Assembly: GCA_963750395.1 (NCBI GenBank)
Contig: CAVVQM010000007.1
Location: forward strand, 1 to 64,000
DNA: 64,000 nucleotides
Direction of reading: 5' to 3'
DNA from: JADJPO01 sp963750395
GTDB lineage: Bacteria > Actinomycetota > Actinomycetes > Actinomycetales > Kineosporiaceae
Below, piece by piece: positions 8,515 through 18,226 of this stretch (within the stretch, counting starts at the first letter, position 1; every line of letters starts with the position of its first letter). The position numbers and the translations under genes are program-made. The notes under the pieces were generated by a model. The model was given only the letters and a program-made list of their open reading frames with translations, was not told the DNA's origin and did no database searches.

Positions 8515-10196
8515 GCCACCCCCACCCCGAACTCGGTCCGCCGCCGCCGCTTCCCGCAGGTGGACTCAGGGTGATCCCGCTCGGTGGTCTCGGCGAGGTC
8601 GGCCGGAACATGACGGTCCTGGAGTACGACGGCAAGCTCCTGATCGTCGACTGCGGAGTCCTGTTCCCCGAGGAGCATCAGCCCGGGGTCGATCTGATCC
8701 TGCCCGACTTCTCGCCGATCGCGGACCGACTGGACGACGTCGTCGCCGTGGTGCTGACCCACGGGCACGAGGATCACATCGGTGGCGTCCCCTACCTGTT
8801 GCGCAGCCGCAAGGACCTGCCTCTGCTCGGGTCCCAGCTCACCCTGGCCCTGGTCGAGGCGAAGCTGCGCGAGCACCGGATCACGCCGCTGACCCTGGCC
8901 GTCAAGGAGGGCGCGCGCGAGCGGCTCGGCCCGTTCGAGTGCGAGTTCATCGCGGTCAACCACTCCATCCCGGATGCGCTCGCGGTCGCGATCCGTACGC
9001 CCGCCGGGCTGGTGCTGCACACCGGTGACTTCAAGATGGACCAGCTCCCCCTGGACGGACGGATCACCGACCTGCGCGCGTTCGGCCGTATCGGCGAGGA
9101 GGGCGTCGACCTGTTCATGGTCGACTCCACCAACGCCGAGGTGCCCGGGTTCACCACCAGCGAGCGCGAGATCGGGCCGGTTCTCGACCGGGTCTTCGGT
9201 CAGGCCGAGCGGCGCCTCATCGTGGCCAGCTTCGCCTCGCATGTGCACCGCGTGCAGCAGGTGCTGGACGCCGCGGACGCTCACGGCCGCAAGGTCGCCC
9301 TGGTCGGCCGCTCGATGGTGCGCAACATGGGGGTGGCCCGCGACCTGGGATACCTGCACGTGCCGGAGGGCGTCCTGATCGACGCCAAGGCCATCGAGGA
9401 CCTGCCCGAGGACCAGGTCGTGCTGATGTGCACCGGATCGCAGGGCGAGCCGATGGCGGCACTGTCCCGGATGGCCAACCGTGACCACCAGATCCGGGTC
9501 GGCCGCGGGGACACGGTCGTGCTGGCCAGCTCGCTCATCCCGGGCAACGAGAACGCCGTCTACCGGGTGATCAACGGGCTGACCCGCCTCGGCGCCGACG
9601 TCGTGCACAAGGGCAACGCCCGGGTGCACGTCTCCGGGCACGCCTCGGCGGGGGAGCTGCTGTACTGCTACAACATCGTCCGCCCGCGCAATGTGATGCC
9701 GGTGCACGGCGAGATCCGCCACCTGGTGGCCAACGCCGACCTGGCCGTGGCCACCGGCGTCCCGCGCGAGCGGGTCGCGCTGGCGGAGGACGGTGTGGTC
9801 GTCGACCTGGTGGACGGCGTGGCCGAGGTCGTCGGCGCCGTCCCGTGCGGGTACGTCTACGTGGACGGCGCGAGCGTGGGCGAGCTGACCGAGGCGGACC
9901 TGCTCGACCGCAGGATCCTGGGCGAGGAGGGCTTCATCTCGGTGATCGTCGTGATCGACTCGGCGACCGGCAAGGTCGTCGCCGGTCCGGAGATCCACGC
10001 CCGTGGCTTCGTCGAGGACGACTCGGTCTTCGACCCGGTCCTGCCGATCCTGACCGAGGCGCTGGCCGCCGCCGCGGCCGAGGGCGTCATCGAGGCGTTG
10101 GCCCTGCAGCGCCTGCTGCGCCGCACGGTGGGCAAATGGGTCTCCGGGAGCCACCGGCGGCGCCCGATGATCATCCCGGTCGTGGTCGAGGCCTGA
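8511..10196 (+). CDS. rnj: Ribonuclease J
   Basis: A 561-residue metallo-beta-lactamase/beta-CASP nuclease acting as both 5' exonuclease and endonuclease in RNA maturation and decay. The metal motif is LTHGHEDHIGG near residue 82; further conserved blocks are VNHSIPDA, HTGDFKMD and, in the C-terminal part, MPVHGEIRHL. Length is typical of actinobacterial RNase J. It starts at a GTG overlapping dapA and its stop is directly followed, without a spacer, by the start of psuK. Confidence 0.97.
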   Translation: MSHPHPELGPPPPLPAGGLRVIPLGGLGEVGRNMTVLEYDGKLLIVDCGVLFPEEHQPGVDLILPDFSPIADRLDDVVAVVLTHGHEDHIGGVPYLLRSRKDLPLLGSQLTLALVEAKLREHRITPLTLAVKEGARERLGPFECEFIAVNHSIPDALAVAIRTPAGLVLHTGDFKMDQLPLDGRITDLRAFGRIGEEGVDLFMVDSTNAEVPGFTTSEREIGPVLDRVFGQAERRLIVASFASHVHRVQQVLDAADAHGRKVALVGRSMVRNMGVARDLGYLHVPEGVLIDAKAIEDLPEDQVVLMCTGSQGEPMAALSRMANRDHQIRVGRGDTVVLASSLIPGNENAVYRVINGLTRLGADVVHKGNARVHVSGHASAGELLYCYNIVRPRNVMPVHGEIRHLVANADLAVATGVPRERVALAEDGVVVDLVDGVAEVVGAVPCGYVYVDGASVGELTEADLLDRRILGEEGFISVIVVIDSATGKVVAGPEIHARGFVEDDSVFDPVLPILTEALAAAAAEGVIEALALQRLLRRTVGKWVSGSHRRRPMIIPVVVEA

Positions 10197-11229
10197 GTGG
10201 AGGTCGGCCGCGTGGTCTGCGCGGGGGGCAGCGTCGTGGACCGCAAGTTCAAGCTCACCGAGCCGGTGGCCTATGCCACCTCGAACCCTGCGCGCGCCGT
10301 CACCTCGTTCGGGGGCGTCGCCCGCAACGTCGCCGAGAACCTGGCCCGGCTGGCCACGCCGGTCACCCTGGTCTCGCGGGTCGGCGACGACGACGCCGGG
10401 CGCGCGGTGGTCTCGCATCTGGCCGCCCTGGGCGCCGACGTCGGCCCGGTCTCGGTGGCGTTGTCCGGAGAGACGGCCCAGTACGTCGCGATGCTGGATC
10501 TGTACGGCGGTCTGGTCGATGGGGGCCGCGGCGATGGACGTGCTGGACGGGTTGGCGCCGTCCGACCTGGATGCGGCGTGGCCGCGGTCGCCGTCCGCGG
10601 TGATGTTCGTGGACTGCAACCTGCCGATCGACACGCTGGCGCACGCCGTCCGCCGCGCCCGGGTCGAGGGCACGCGGCTGGTGATCGACGCGGTGTCCAC
10701 CCCGAAGGTCGCCCGGATGCCCAGGGACCTCGCCGGGATCGAGGTGCTGTTCTGCAACATCGATGAGGCGACGGCGCTGGCCGACCACCACGGGTGGCCG
10801 CGGACCGGGAACACCCTGGACCTGGCCCAGATGCTGCACGAGCACGGGCCGCGGCACGTGGTGATCACCCGGGGGGCCGCCGGGGCGCTGCTGGCCGACG
10901 GGGAGGGGACCCGGTTCGTGCCGGCCACGGCCGCCTCGGCCTTCGACGTCACCGGGGCCGGCGACGCGCTCGTCGCGGGCACCCTGGCGCTGCTCGCGGC
11001 CGGTGCGAGCCTGGACGACGCCGTGCTGGCGGGCACCCTGGTGGCCGCATTGACCGTGGAGAGCCGGTACAGCGTGCGGCCGGACCTGACCGCTGAGCTC
11101 GCCGATGCGGCCGCCCTGCACCGGCTGCGCCGGCCGGGGATGTTCGCCGCCGCGCGGGCGACGGTGGCGGCGGCCGCGCGCATCGGGCAGGACCGACACG
11201 AGGGCGCGGGCATCGAGGAGAGCCGGTGA
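10197..11229 (+). CDS. psuK: PfkB-family pseudouridine kinase (frame interrupted)
   Basis: The two parts read as one PfkB/ribokinase-fold enzyme of about 343 residues. The first frame gives the N-terminal domain (SFGGVARNVAENLARL, the substrate-binding GG motif); the second gives the rest, including FDVTGAGDALVAG with the catalytic Asp and anion hole. The break is at the G run 10521-10525: with four G instead of five the frame continues as LVDGAAAMDVLDG. The GTG start abuts the rnj stop and the end overlaps psuG by four bases. The psuG neighbour makes pseudouridine kinase the best assignment. The break is probably a sequencing error. Confidence 0.82.
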
Positions 11230-12140
11230 GCCTGGTGATGTCACCGGAGGTGGCCGCCGCGTCGGCGGCCGGGGGCCCCGTCGTGGCCCTGGAGTCCACG
11301 ATCATCACGCACGGGATGCCGTTCCCGGCCAACCTCGAGACCGCCCGCGGGGTTGAGCAGGTGGTCCGCGAGGCCGGGGCGGTGCCCGCCACGATCGCGG
11401 TCCTGGACGGCGTCCTGCGGGTTGGGCTGGACGACGCCGCCTTGGTCCGGCTCGCCGAATCGGCGGGCGGTCCCGGGGCCGCGAAGGCATCGCGCCGGGA
11501 TCTGCCGGCGCTGGTGGTGGCGGGTGCCACCGCGGGGACGACGGTGGCGGCGACCATGTACCTGGCACACCGGGCCGGGATCCGCGTCTTCGCCACCGGC
11601 GGCATCGGCGGGGTGCACCGGGGTGCGGAGCACACGTTCGACGTCTCGGCCGATCTGAGCGAGCTGGGTGCGACGCCCATCGCGGTGGTCTGCGCCGGAG
11701 CCAAGTCGATCCTGGATCTGCCCAAGACCCTGGAGACCCTCGAGACCCACGGGGTCTCGGTGGTCGGCTTCGGCACGGACGAGTTCCCCGCGTTCTTCAC
11801 CCGGACGAGCGGCCTGGCGGTCGATCACCGGGTGGACACCCCGGGGGAACTGGCCTCGCTGCTGCGGGTGCATCGTGACCTCGACCTGGCCGGCGGGGTC
11901 CTGGTGGTCAACCCGATCCCCGAGGCCGACGCCCTGACCGCGGCTGAGATCGACGCTCGGATCGACCAGGCCGTGGCCGAGGCGGAGCGGGACGGGGTGA
12001 CCCGCAAGGACGTCACTCCCTACCTGCTGGCCCGGATCAACGAGCTGACCGGTGGTCGCTCCCTGACCGCGAACATCGCGCTGGTCCGCGACAACGCCCG
12101 GGTGGCCGCGTTGACGGCGGTCGAGTTGGCCCGGCGTTGA
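11226..12140 (+). CDS. psuG: Pseudouridine-5'-phosphate glycosidase
   Basis: PsuG cleaves pseudouridine 5'-phosphate to uracil and ribose 5-phosphate, completing the salvage that the adjacent kinase begins. The 304-residue protein shows the family signatures ALESTIITHGMPFP near the N-terminus, ATGGIGGVHRGAEHTFD in the middle and NPIPEADAL toward the end. Its start overlaps the kinase gene in an ATGA-like four-base overlap (GTGA), so the two enzymes are coupled. Location behind RNase J suggests use of pseudouridine released during rRNA/tRNA decay. Confidence 0.96.
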   Translation: MSLVMSPEVAAASAAGGPVVALESTIITHGMPFPANLETARGVEQVVREAGAVPATIAVLDGVLRVGLDDAALVRLAESAGGPGAAKASRRDLPALVVAGATAGTTVAATMYLAHRAGIRVFATGGIGGVHRGAEHTFDVSADLSELGATPIAVVCAGAKSILDLPKTLETLETHGVSVVGFGTDEFPAFFTRTSGLAVDHRVDTPGELASLLRVHRDLDLAGGVLVVNPIPEADALTAAEIDARIDQAVAEAERDGVTRKDVTPYLLARINELTGGRSLTANIALVRDNARVAALTAVELARR

Positions 12141-12167
12141 TCGGAAGAGGCTGGGCACCGGGACCCG

Positions 12168-12767
12168 TTGTCTACTGCCGAGGTGGGTCGAAGCATTCTG
12201 CGACTGGTGGGGCGAGGCGGATTCCTGCTCGCGACGACCGCGGTGGCGGTCGCGCTGCTGGTGTGGGCCGTGGACGCCGCGGGCGCCGACAGCCCGGTCC
12301 TGGCCGCCGCGGTCGTCTGGCTGACGATGGTCTGGCTCGGCACCGTGAGCCACGTCCTGCCGCCACGCCTGCCTGCGTGGTTCCACCGGTTGCGAGGGTG
12401 GGAACTAAACGGGCGGGCCTACGAGCGAGCGGGTGTCCGGATCGCGAAGCGAGTGCTGCGACGCGGACCACTGGCCGCCTTCAACCCCGGGCTCGTCCTG
12501 CCGGTCGAGACCACGCCCGGTGCGCTGGCCCGGCTCGACCAGCGGATGCGGGACGCCGAGGCCACGCACGCCATCCTGCTGGTGGCGATGCTGGCGGTCG
12601 CCGGGCACGCGGCGCTGCGCGGTTGGTGGTCGGCGGCAGGGGTGACCCTCGTCGTCGACATCCTTCTCAACGGCTACCCGATGATGCTCCAGCGCTACAA
12701 CCGCGCCCTGCTGATCTCGCGGTTCCCGGGCTTCTCCGGCGGCGCAGCGGGACCGCAGCGCACGTGA
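12168..12767 (+). CDS. Glycosyl-4,4'-diaponeurosporenoate acyltransferase-like membrane protein
   Basis: A 199-residue protein with an N-terminal pair of membrane helices and another pair near residue 145. It resembles the small CrtO-type acyltransferase family: a conserved middle segment (RIAKRVLRRG, then RMRDAEATH) and a C-terminal NGYPMMLQRYNRAL motif. In Staphylococcus CrtO acylates the glycosylated carotenoid staphyloxanthin; actinobacterial homologues occur without carotenoid genes, and none are seen here. The start is uncertain: TTG at 12168 is used, GTG at 12183 is possible. It lies 27 bases after psuG. Confidence 0.65.
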   Translation: MSTAEVGRSILRLVGRGGFLLATTAVAVALLVWAVDAAGADSPVLAAAVVWLTMVWLGTVSHVLPPRLPAWFHRLRGWELNGRAYERAGVRIAKRVLRRGPLAAFNPGLVLPVETTPGALARLDQRMRDAEATHAILLVAMLAVAGHAALRGWWSAAGVTLVVDILLNGYPMMLQRYNRALLISRFPGFSGGAAGPQRT

Positions 12768-12873
12768 GGCTCCACCGATCGGCCGAGTCCCGAGTCGGGT
12801 CAGCGGCCGGACCGAACGCCCCGTTCGGATCGAACCGCCACGGGCGCGGGGTGCAATCACTACGGTCCTCAGG

Positions 12874-14469
12874 GTGACGAACTCGGTCCGGCGGGAAGCG
12901 CCCCGCAGCGCAGCGGTCGATCGTCGGGCCGTCACGGCCGCGCCCACGGCGCGAGACAGAAGGCAGCTGCGGGGCCGAGGCCGGGGGGGATCATGGCCCG
13001 AATGGGCCGGGGGTCTGGGGGCGCTGGCCGTCTACTCCTGGCGGTCCGGCGACGCCGGCATCTGGCGTGACGAGGCCTCGACACTGTCGGCCGCGCGCCG
13101 CGACGTCGGGCAGATCGTGCAACTGGCGGGGACCGAGGATCTGGTCCACACCCTCTATTACCTGCTCGTGCACATCGCGCTGTCGGTGCACGACTCGGTG
13201 GCGGCGGCCCGGGCGCCGTCGGTGCTGGCCATGGCCGCCACCGTCGCGGTGCTGGTGCGGCTCGGCCGCCGTCTCGGATCGCTCGCGATCGGCGTGGTGG
13301 CAGCGGGACTGCTCGTGGCCTCGCCGGCGGCCTCGGCGCACGCACAGAACGCCCGATCGGAGGCCCTGGTCGCCCTGGTCGCGGTGAGCACCACCCTGAT
13401 GCTCCTGTCAGCGGCCCGCGACGGGACGCGGGTCGCCTGGCTGCGCTACGGCGCCGCGATCGTCGTCCTGGGTGCCCTCAATCTGATGGGCCTGCTGCTT
13501 CTCGGCGTCCACGCGGTCATGCTGGTCACCGCCGGGCTGCCGCTCGGCGCCGAGCGGGCCGATCGGCGCAGGGCCCTGCGCCAGTGGGCGGTCGCGGTGA
13601 CGGGGGCGGGGCTGCTCCTGGCCCCCTTCGCCCTGGCCGCCTGGGCCCAGCGGGATCAGATCTCCTGGATGGAGTCGCCACAGGGCTACCACCTCACGGC
13701 CTTCTACGTGCACGCCGTCGGGGGCAAGGTGCCCCTCGTCCTGATCGCGCTGGCATGCCTTGCCGCCTCGGTCGCCGCCTCGCTGGCCGCCTCGGTGGCC
13801 GCCGTGCGACAGCGTGGCCGGCGCGGCGTCGCCGAGCGTGCCCTCTGGTTCGGCCTGACGTGGGCCGTGCTGCCCCCGTCGGTGCTGTGGACCGTGTCGC
13901 AGCTGCACCCGATGTGGGACGAGCACTACGTCTTCTACTGCCTGCCGGGTCTCATGCTCGCCGTGGCCGCCGCCGCCTTCGTGCCCGCCGTACCGCGCCG
14001 CCTGCGGGTGGGCGGGGCCGCCGGCCTGGTCGCACTGGTGGCGGTGGCCGGCCTTCCGGCGCAACTCGCGGCCCGGGATCCGGTGAGCGGTCATGGGGAG
14101 GACCTGGACGGCGCCACGCACCTGATCGCCGATCAGCGACGTCCCGGGGACGGGATCCTGTTCGGCCGCCGTCACCTGCGAACCATCGTCGCGGCCTTCC
14201 CCGGTCGGCTCGTCGGCCTGGACGACGTCGCCCTGGCCGTCGATCCGGTGACGGCGGGCAGCCTGGGCGGGGTCGAGGTGGCGCCGGAGCAGGTTCCGGC
14301 GGCGCTGGCCCGCACCGACCGCATCTGGGTGGTGCAATCGATCAGAGCGGACGCGGGTCGGCCCGGAGCCATCGATCAGGTCCAGGCCGCCGCCCTCGAG
14401 GCGGCCGGATTCCGGATCCAGCGGGCGACGCCGTTCGACGGGATCGAGGTCCTGCTCTACTCCCGGTGA
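12874..14469 (+). CDS. GT-C type membrane glycosyltransferase
   Basis: A 531-residue polytopic membrane protein with about ten hydrophobic segments. The motif IWRDEASTLSAA around residue 67 sits in the first periplasmic loop, where GT-C enzymes of the ArnT/PMT type hold their catalytic acid residues. Such enzymes use lipid-linked sugars to glycosylate lipids or proteins outside the membrane. The N-terminal ~45 residues are rich in Arg and probably cytosolic; a later start is possible. The C-terminal ~110 residues form a soluble domain. Substrate unknown; no cell-wall sugar genes are adjacent. Confidence 0.75.
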   Translation: MTNSVRREAPRSAAVDRRAVTAAPTARDRRQLRGRGRGGSWPEWAGGLGALAVYSWRSGDAGIWRDEASTLSAARRDVGQIVQLAGTEDLVHTLYYLLVHIALSVHDSVAAARAPSVLAMAATVAVLVRLGRRLGSLAIGVVAAGLLVASPAASAHAQNARSEALVALVAVSTTLMLLSAARDGTRVAWLRYGAAIVVLGALNLMGLLLLGVHAVMLVTAGLPLGAERADRRRALRQWAVAVTGAGLLLAPFALAAWAQRDQISWMESPQGYHLTAFYVHAVGGKVPLVLIALACLAASVAASLAASVAAVRQRGRRGVAERALWFGLTWAVLPPSVLWTVSQLHPMWDEHYVFYCLPGLMLAVAAAAFVPAVPRRLRVGGAAGLVALVAVAGLPAQLAARDPVSGHGEDLDGATHLIADQRRPGDGILFGRRHLRTIVAAFPGRLVGLDDVALAVDPVTAGSLGGVEVAPEQVPAALARTDRIWVVQSIRADAGRPGAIDQVQAAALEAAGFRIQRATPFDGIEVLLYSR

Positions 14470-14598
14470 CGGAGCCGGCGCTGCCCGTTCGCTCAGCTCG
14501 GCACCGGTGATCGGCGCCGGGAGGGAACACTAGGATCGTCCCCATTCGCGCTCCCCGGCCCGACGGCGGGAGCGGTGCCGAACGGAAGGAAGATCGCG

Positions 14599-15714
14599 AT
14601 GAAGGTTGGCGTCCCCCGCGAGGTCAAGACCCACGAGTACCGGGTGGGCATCACCCCGGTCGGTGTCAGTGAGCTCACCGCGGCCGGTCACGAGGTGCTG
14701 ATCGAGTCCGGGGCCGGCCTCGGTTCGGGCATCTCGAACGAGGAGTTCGTCGCCCAGGGCGCGCGGATCATCGATGGCGCCGACGACCTGTGGGCCGCCT
14801 CCGACATGGTGGTCAAGGTCAAGGAGCCGATCGAGCAGGAATACCACCGGATGCGCGAGGGCCTGATCCTGTTCACCTACCTGCACCTCGCCGCGGACAA
14901 GCCGCTGACCGAGGAACTGGTCAAGCGCAAGGTCACCGCGATCGCCTACGAGACCGTCCAGTTGCCCTCCGGGATGCTGCCGCTGCTGTACCCGATGTCC
15001 GAGGTCGCCGGCTGCCTGGCCCCGCAGGTCGGCGCCCACGCGATGATGAAGGCACAGGGCGGGCGCGGCGTCCTGATGGGGGCGATCGGCGGGGTCGCCA
15101 ACGCCAAGGTCGTCGTCCTCGGGGCCGGCGTCGCCGGGCAGAACGCCGCCAACATCGCCCTCGGCATGGGCGCCGAGGTGACCATGCTCGACACCGATCT
15201 GGACAAGCTGCGCATGAGCTTCTGGCGCTACGACAACCGGGTGCGTCAGATCGCCTCCTCCAAACTGTCGGTACGCCAGGAGGTCCTGGCCGCCGACCTC
15301 GTGATCGGCACCGTTCTGATCCCCGGTACCAAGGCGCCCAAGCTGGTCACCGACGACATGGTCAAGGAGATGCAGCCCGGCGCCGTCCTGGTCGACGTCG
15401 CCATCGACCAGGGGGGCTGCTTCGAGCACTCGCGCCCGACCACCCACGCCGACCCGACCTTCGGGGTCCACGACGTCGTCTACTACTGCGTGGCGAACAT
15501 GCCGGGTGCCGTTCCCACCACCTCGACCTGGGCACTGACCAACGCGACCATGGGCTACACGACGCGGTTGGCCACCAAGGGCTGGCGGCAGGCGCTGGCC
15601 GACGACGCGGCGCTGGCCAAGGGTCTGAACACCTTTGACGGAGCCGTCACCTACCAGGGGGTCGCCGACGCCTTCGGGGTGGACTGCACGGACGTGGCGC
15701 AGATCCTGGCCTGA
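14599..15714 (+). CDS. ald: Alanine dehydrogenase
   Basis: Ald interconverts L-alanine and pyruvate plus ammonia using NAD. The 371-residue protein starts MKVGVPREVKTHEYRVG, with a GGAAGGA ribosome site nine bases upstream; an in-frame ATG further upstream is less likely. Catalytic residues Lys75 (KVKEP) and His96 (YLHLA) fall at the same numbers as in the M. tuberculosis enzyme, and the Rossmann loop GAGVAGQNAA is present. It supplies or removes alanine for cell-wall synthesis; alr lies 2.5 kb away. Confidence 0.97.
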   Translation: MKVGVPREVKTHEYRVGITPVGVSELTAAGHEVLIESGAGLGSGISNEEFVAQGARIIDGADDLWAASDMVVKVKEPIEQEYHRMREGLILFTYLHLAADKPLTEELVKRKVTAIAYETVQLPSGMLPLLYPMSEVAGCLAPQVGAHAMMKAQGGRGVLMGAIGGVANAKVVVLGAGVAGQNAANIALGMGAEVTMLDTDLDKLRMSFWRYDNRVRQIASSKLSVRQEVLAADLVIGTVLIPGTKAPKLVTDDMVKEMQPGAVLVDVAIDQGGCFEHSRPTTHADPTFGVHDVVYYCVANMPGAVPTTSTWALTNATMGYTTRLATKGWRQALADDAALAKGLNTFDGAVTYQGVADAFGVDCTDVAQILA

Positions 15715-15727
15715 GCGGCGGCGCCCG

Positions 15728-15795
15728 CTCAGCGCCGCACTCAGCGTCGTCTCACTCAGCGCTGCCTACTCAGCGCTGTCTTACTCAGCGCTGTC
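15728..15795. repeat. Five degenerate direct repeats of ACTCAGCGCTG
   Basis: The core CTCAGCG occurs five times, starting at 15728, 15740, 15755, 15769 and 15784, each followed by CYG-type bases. Spacing is 12 to 15 bases. The array fills the gap between the ends of the convergent genes ald and the CBS-domain gene. There is no obvious hairpin-plus-T terminator. Role unknown. Confidence 0.8.
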
Positions 15796-15798
15796 GCC

Positions 15799-16831
15799 TC
15801 ACACCTGCGCCGGCGGCTCTCGCAGCAGCCGGTTCACCACGTCCTGCATGGTGATCACCCCCACGGGTCTGCCGTCGGAGCTGACCAGCGCGATCTGGGT
15901 GTGCTTCGCGCGCAGGGTGTCCAGCGCCCGGTGAGCGGGTTCGTCGCTCTCGACGACCAGGAGCGGCCTCATGACCCGTTGGGCGGTGGTGCCCGGACCG
16001 GCGGTCAGCACGTCGCGCACGTGGACCACGCCGACGGGGTCGCCGTCGCGGTACACCAGCAGTCTGAGGTGGCCGCTGCGCCGGGCGGCCTGGCGGATGG
16101 CGTGCGGGGAGTCGTCGGCGGCCACGCCGTCCGCCGGTCCGGGCGGACGGTCGCGTTCGGCGAGCAGGGAGCCCACCGTGAGATCGTCCAGATCCAGGGT
16201 GCCCAGCAACCGGTGCCGCCGTTCCTCGTCCAGGGTCCCGGCCTCCCCGGAGTGTGAGACGAGCTCGCGCAGGGTCTGCGGGTCGCGGGCCTGGGTCAGC
16301 TCGTCGACCAGCTCGACGCCGAGCCGGTGCAGGGACACGTTCGCCAGCGCGTTCAACGTGCGCAGCACCGGGCGGGTCAGCCACATGAACGCCCGCATCG
16401 GCAGCGCGAGCAGGACCGCCGAGCGTTCCGGGGGCTCCGATCGCCCAGGACTTCGGTGCCATCTCCCCGACCACCAGGTGCACCAGGGTGACCGCCATCA
16501 GGGCCACGACGAAGGCGAGCACCTCCGCCAGGCCGGTCGGCACGCCGGCGCCGTCGAAGGCCTTCTTGAGCACGTCCTTCACCGCGGGCTTGGCCACGGC
16601 GCCGAGCCCGAGCGTGCACAGGGTGATCCCCAGCTGACACCCGGCCAGCGTCATGGACACGTCCCGGGACAGGCCCAGCGCGGCCCGGGCGGCACCTCCG
16701 CCGTCGGCGGCCGCCAACTCGAGGCGATGCCGGCGTGAGGACACGATCGCGAACTCCGCAGCGACGAAGAAGGCGCTGGCGGCCACCAGGCCCATGGCGA
16801 TCGCGAGGGCCGTCAGGGGCGACATGGTCAT
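15799..16831 (-). CDS. CorC/HlyC-type CBS-domain membrane protein, second copy (frame interrupted)
   Basis: Reads as one ~343-residue protein. The N-terminal DUF21/CNNM membrane domain (FFVAAEFAIVSSRRHRLE, LVVGEMAPKSWAI) is in one frame and the second part with two CBS domains (VYRDGDPVGVVHVRDVL; QIALVSSDGRPVGVI) is in another. One extra base near 16437-16438 explains the break: removing it gives APKSWAIEPPERSAVLL. The family is linked to magnesium/cobalt efflux and ion homeostasis. No CorC-HlyC C-terminal domain follows the CBS pair. Its ATG overlaps the stop of the upstream paralogue in ATGA form when that gene's frame is repaired. Confidence 0.82.
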
Positions 16832-18208
16832 CGTCCTCCGTCCGCGGGCTCGCTCGGGCCCCGGTGGTCGTCCAGCCAGTGGACCTGGACGGTCTCCGGG
16901 ACGCGCCGCCGGATCCTCAGCACCTGCAACGACAGCCGGCGCACCTGCCCGTGGCCGGTGGTGATCTCGAGACAGACCTCGTCCCCGACCTGCGGCCAAC
17001 CGGTCGAGCCGGTCGAGGATCAGCCCGCTCAGCGTCGAGTAGCGGCCGTCGGGCAGGTCCACGTCGATCAACCGTTCCACCTCGGGCACGCTCAGCGAGG
17101 CCGGTACCCGCCACCCGTCCGGCCCGGGCGGGAAGTCGGTCTGCTCCCGGTCGTGCTCGTCGGCGATCTCCCCGACCAGCTCCTCGGCCACATCCTCGAT
17201 GCTCACGATCCCGGCCAGACCACCGAACTCGTCGAGGACGCAGGCGATCTGCTCGTCGTGCCGGTGCAACTCAGCCACCAGGACGGGCAGCGTGATCGAG
17301 TCCGGGACGAACAGCGCCGGGTGGGCCAGGTCACCGACCTGCGGGTTGCCGGCCTCGTCCAGCGCCTTCAGCACGTCGCGCAGGCTGACGACGCCGATCA
17401 CCTCCTCCGCGTCCCCGTCGATGACCGGATACCAGGAATGGCCGTTGCTCATCCGCTCGGCCAGATCGCGCAGCGGCTCGCCGGCGTGCACCGTGTCGAT
17501 GTCGGGTCGCGGGATCATCGCGTCGCGCGCAGTCCGATCGGCGAAGTCGAGCACGCGGTCGAGCAGCACCGACAGATCCTCGCCCAGCTCGCCGGTGCGC
17601 CGCGACTCGTCGATGATCGCCTCCAGGTCCTTGGCGGTCGCCGCCTCCTCGACGTCGTGCACCGGCTGGATGCCCACGGCGCGCAGCAGGAGGTTGGCCG
17701 CGGCGTCGAAGAAACGGATCACCCAGCCGAACATGCCCAGGTAGAGCGCGGTCGAGGAGGCCAGGCGGCGAGCCACCGGTTCGGGTCGGGCGATCGCCAG
17801 GTTCTTCGGCAGCAGTTCGCCGTAGACCATCTGGACGGCGGTCGCCACCGCCAGCGCCACCGTCGTCCCCGCGGCCGCCAACACCCCGCGCGGCAGACCG
17901 GTCACGTCGAGGACCGAGGCCAGTCCCTGGCCGATCATGGGTTCGGCCACATAGCCGACGACCAGCCCGGTCACCGTGATCCCCAACTGGGCGCCGGAGA
18001 GCATGAACGAGGTGCGCTCGGTGACCGACAGCGCGCGGCGGGCCGCCTCGTCCCCCTTCGCCGCCCCGGCCCGAAGGCGCGAACGGTCCACGGTGACGAA
18101 GGCGAACTCCTGGGCGACGAAGTACCCGGTGGCCGCGGTGATCGCGAGGACGACGAGCACCCCGGCCAGGACCGTGACCAGATCGCCCATGGATGCAGAT
18201 GCAGGCAT
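16828..18208 (-). CDS. CorC/HlyC-type CBS-domain membrane protein, first copy (frame interrupted)
   Basis: A ~459-residue protein with an N-terminal CNNM/DUF21 membrane domain (FVAQEFAFVTVDRSRLRAGA, MVYGELLPKNLAIA), a CBS pair (MIPRPDIDTVHAGEPL; DEFGGLAGIVSIEDV) and a C-terminal CorC_HlyC domain. The frame breaks inside this last domain, at the CC pair 16996-16997. Removing one base restores LDRLPQVGDEVCLEITTG and a stop exactly overlapping the next gene's start, which is good evidence for one intact gene. The start may be 18208 or the ATG at 18190. Tandem pairs of these genes are common in actinobacteria. It is divergent from alr, 18 bases apart. Confidence 0.85.
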
Positions 18209-18226
18209 CGGGCTAGTCTCGCGCGG

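Noticed and set aside
10197..11229. Programmed ribosomal frameshift in the pseudouridine kinase.
   Set aside because: The G run has no slippery heptamer plus pseudoknot pattern that I can see, and many unrelated genes show the same +1 defect.
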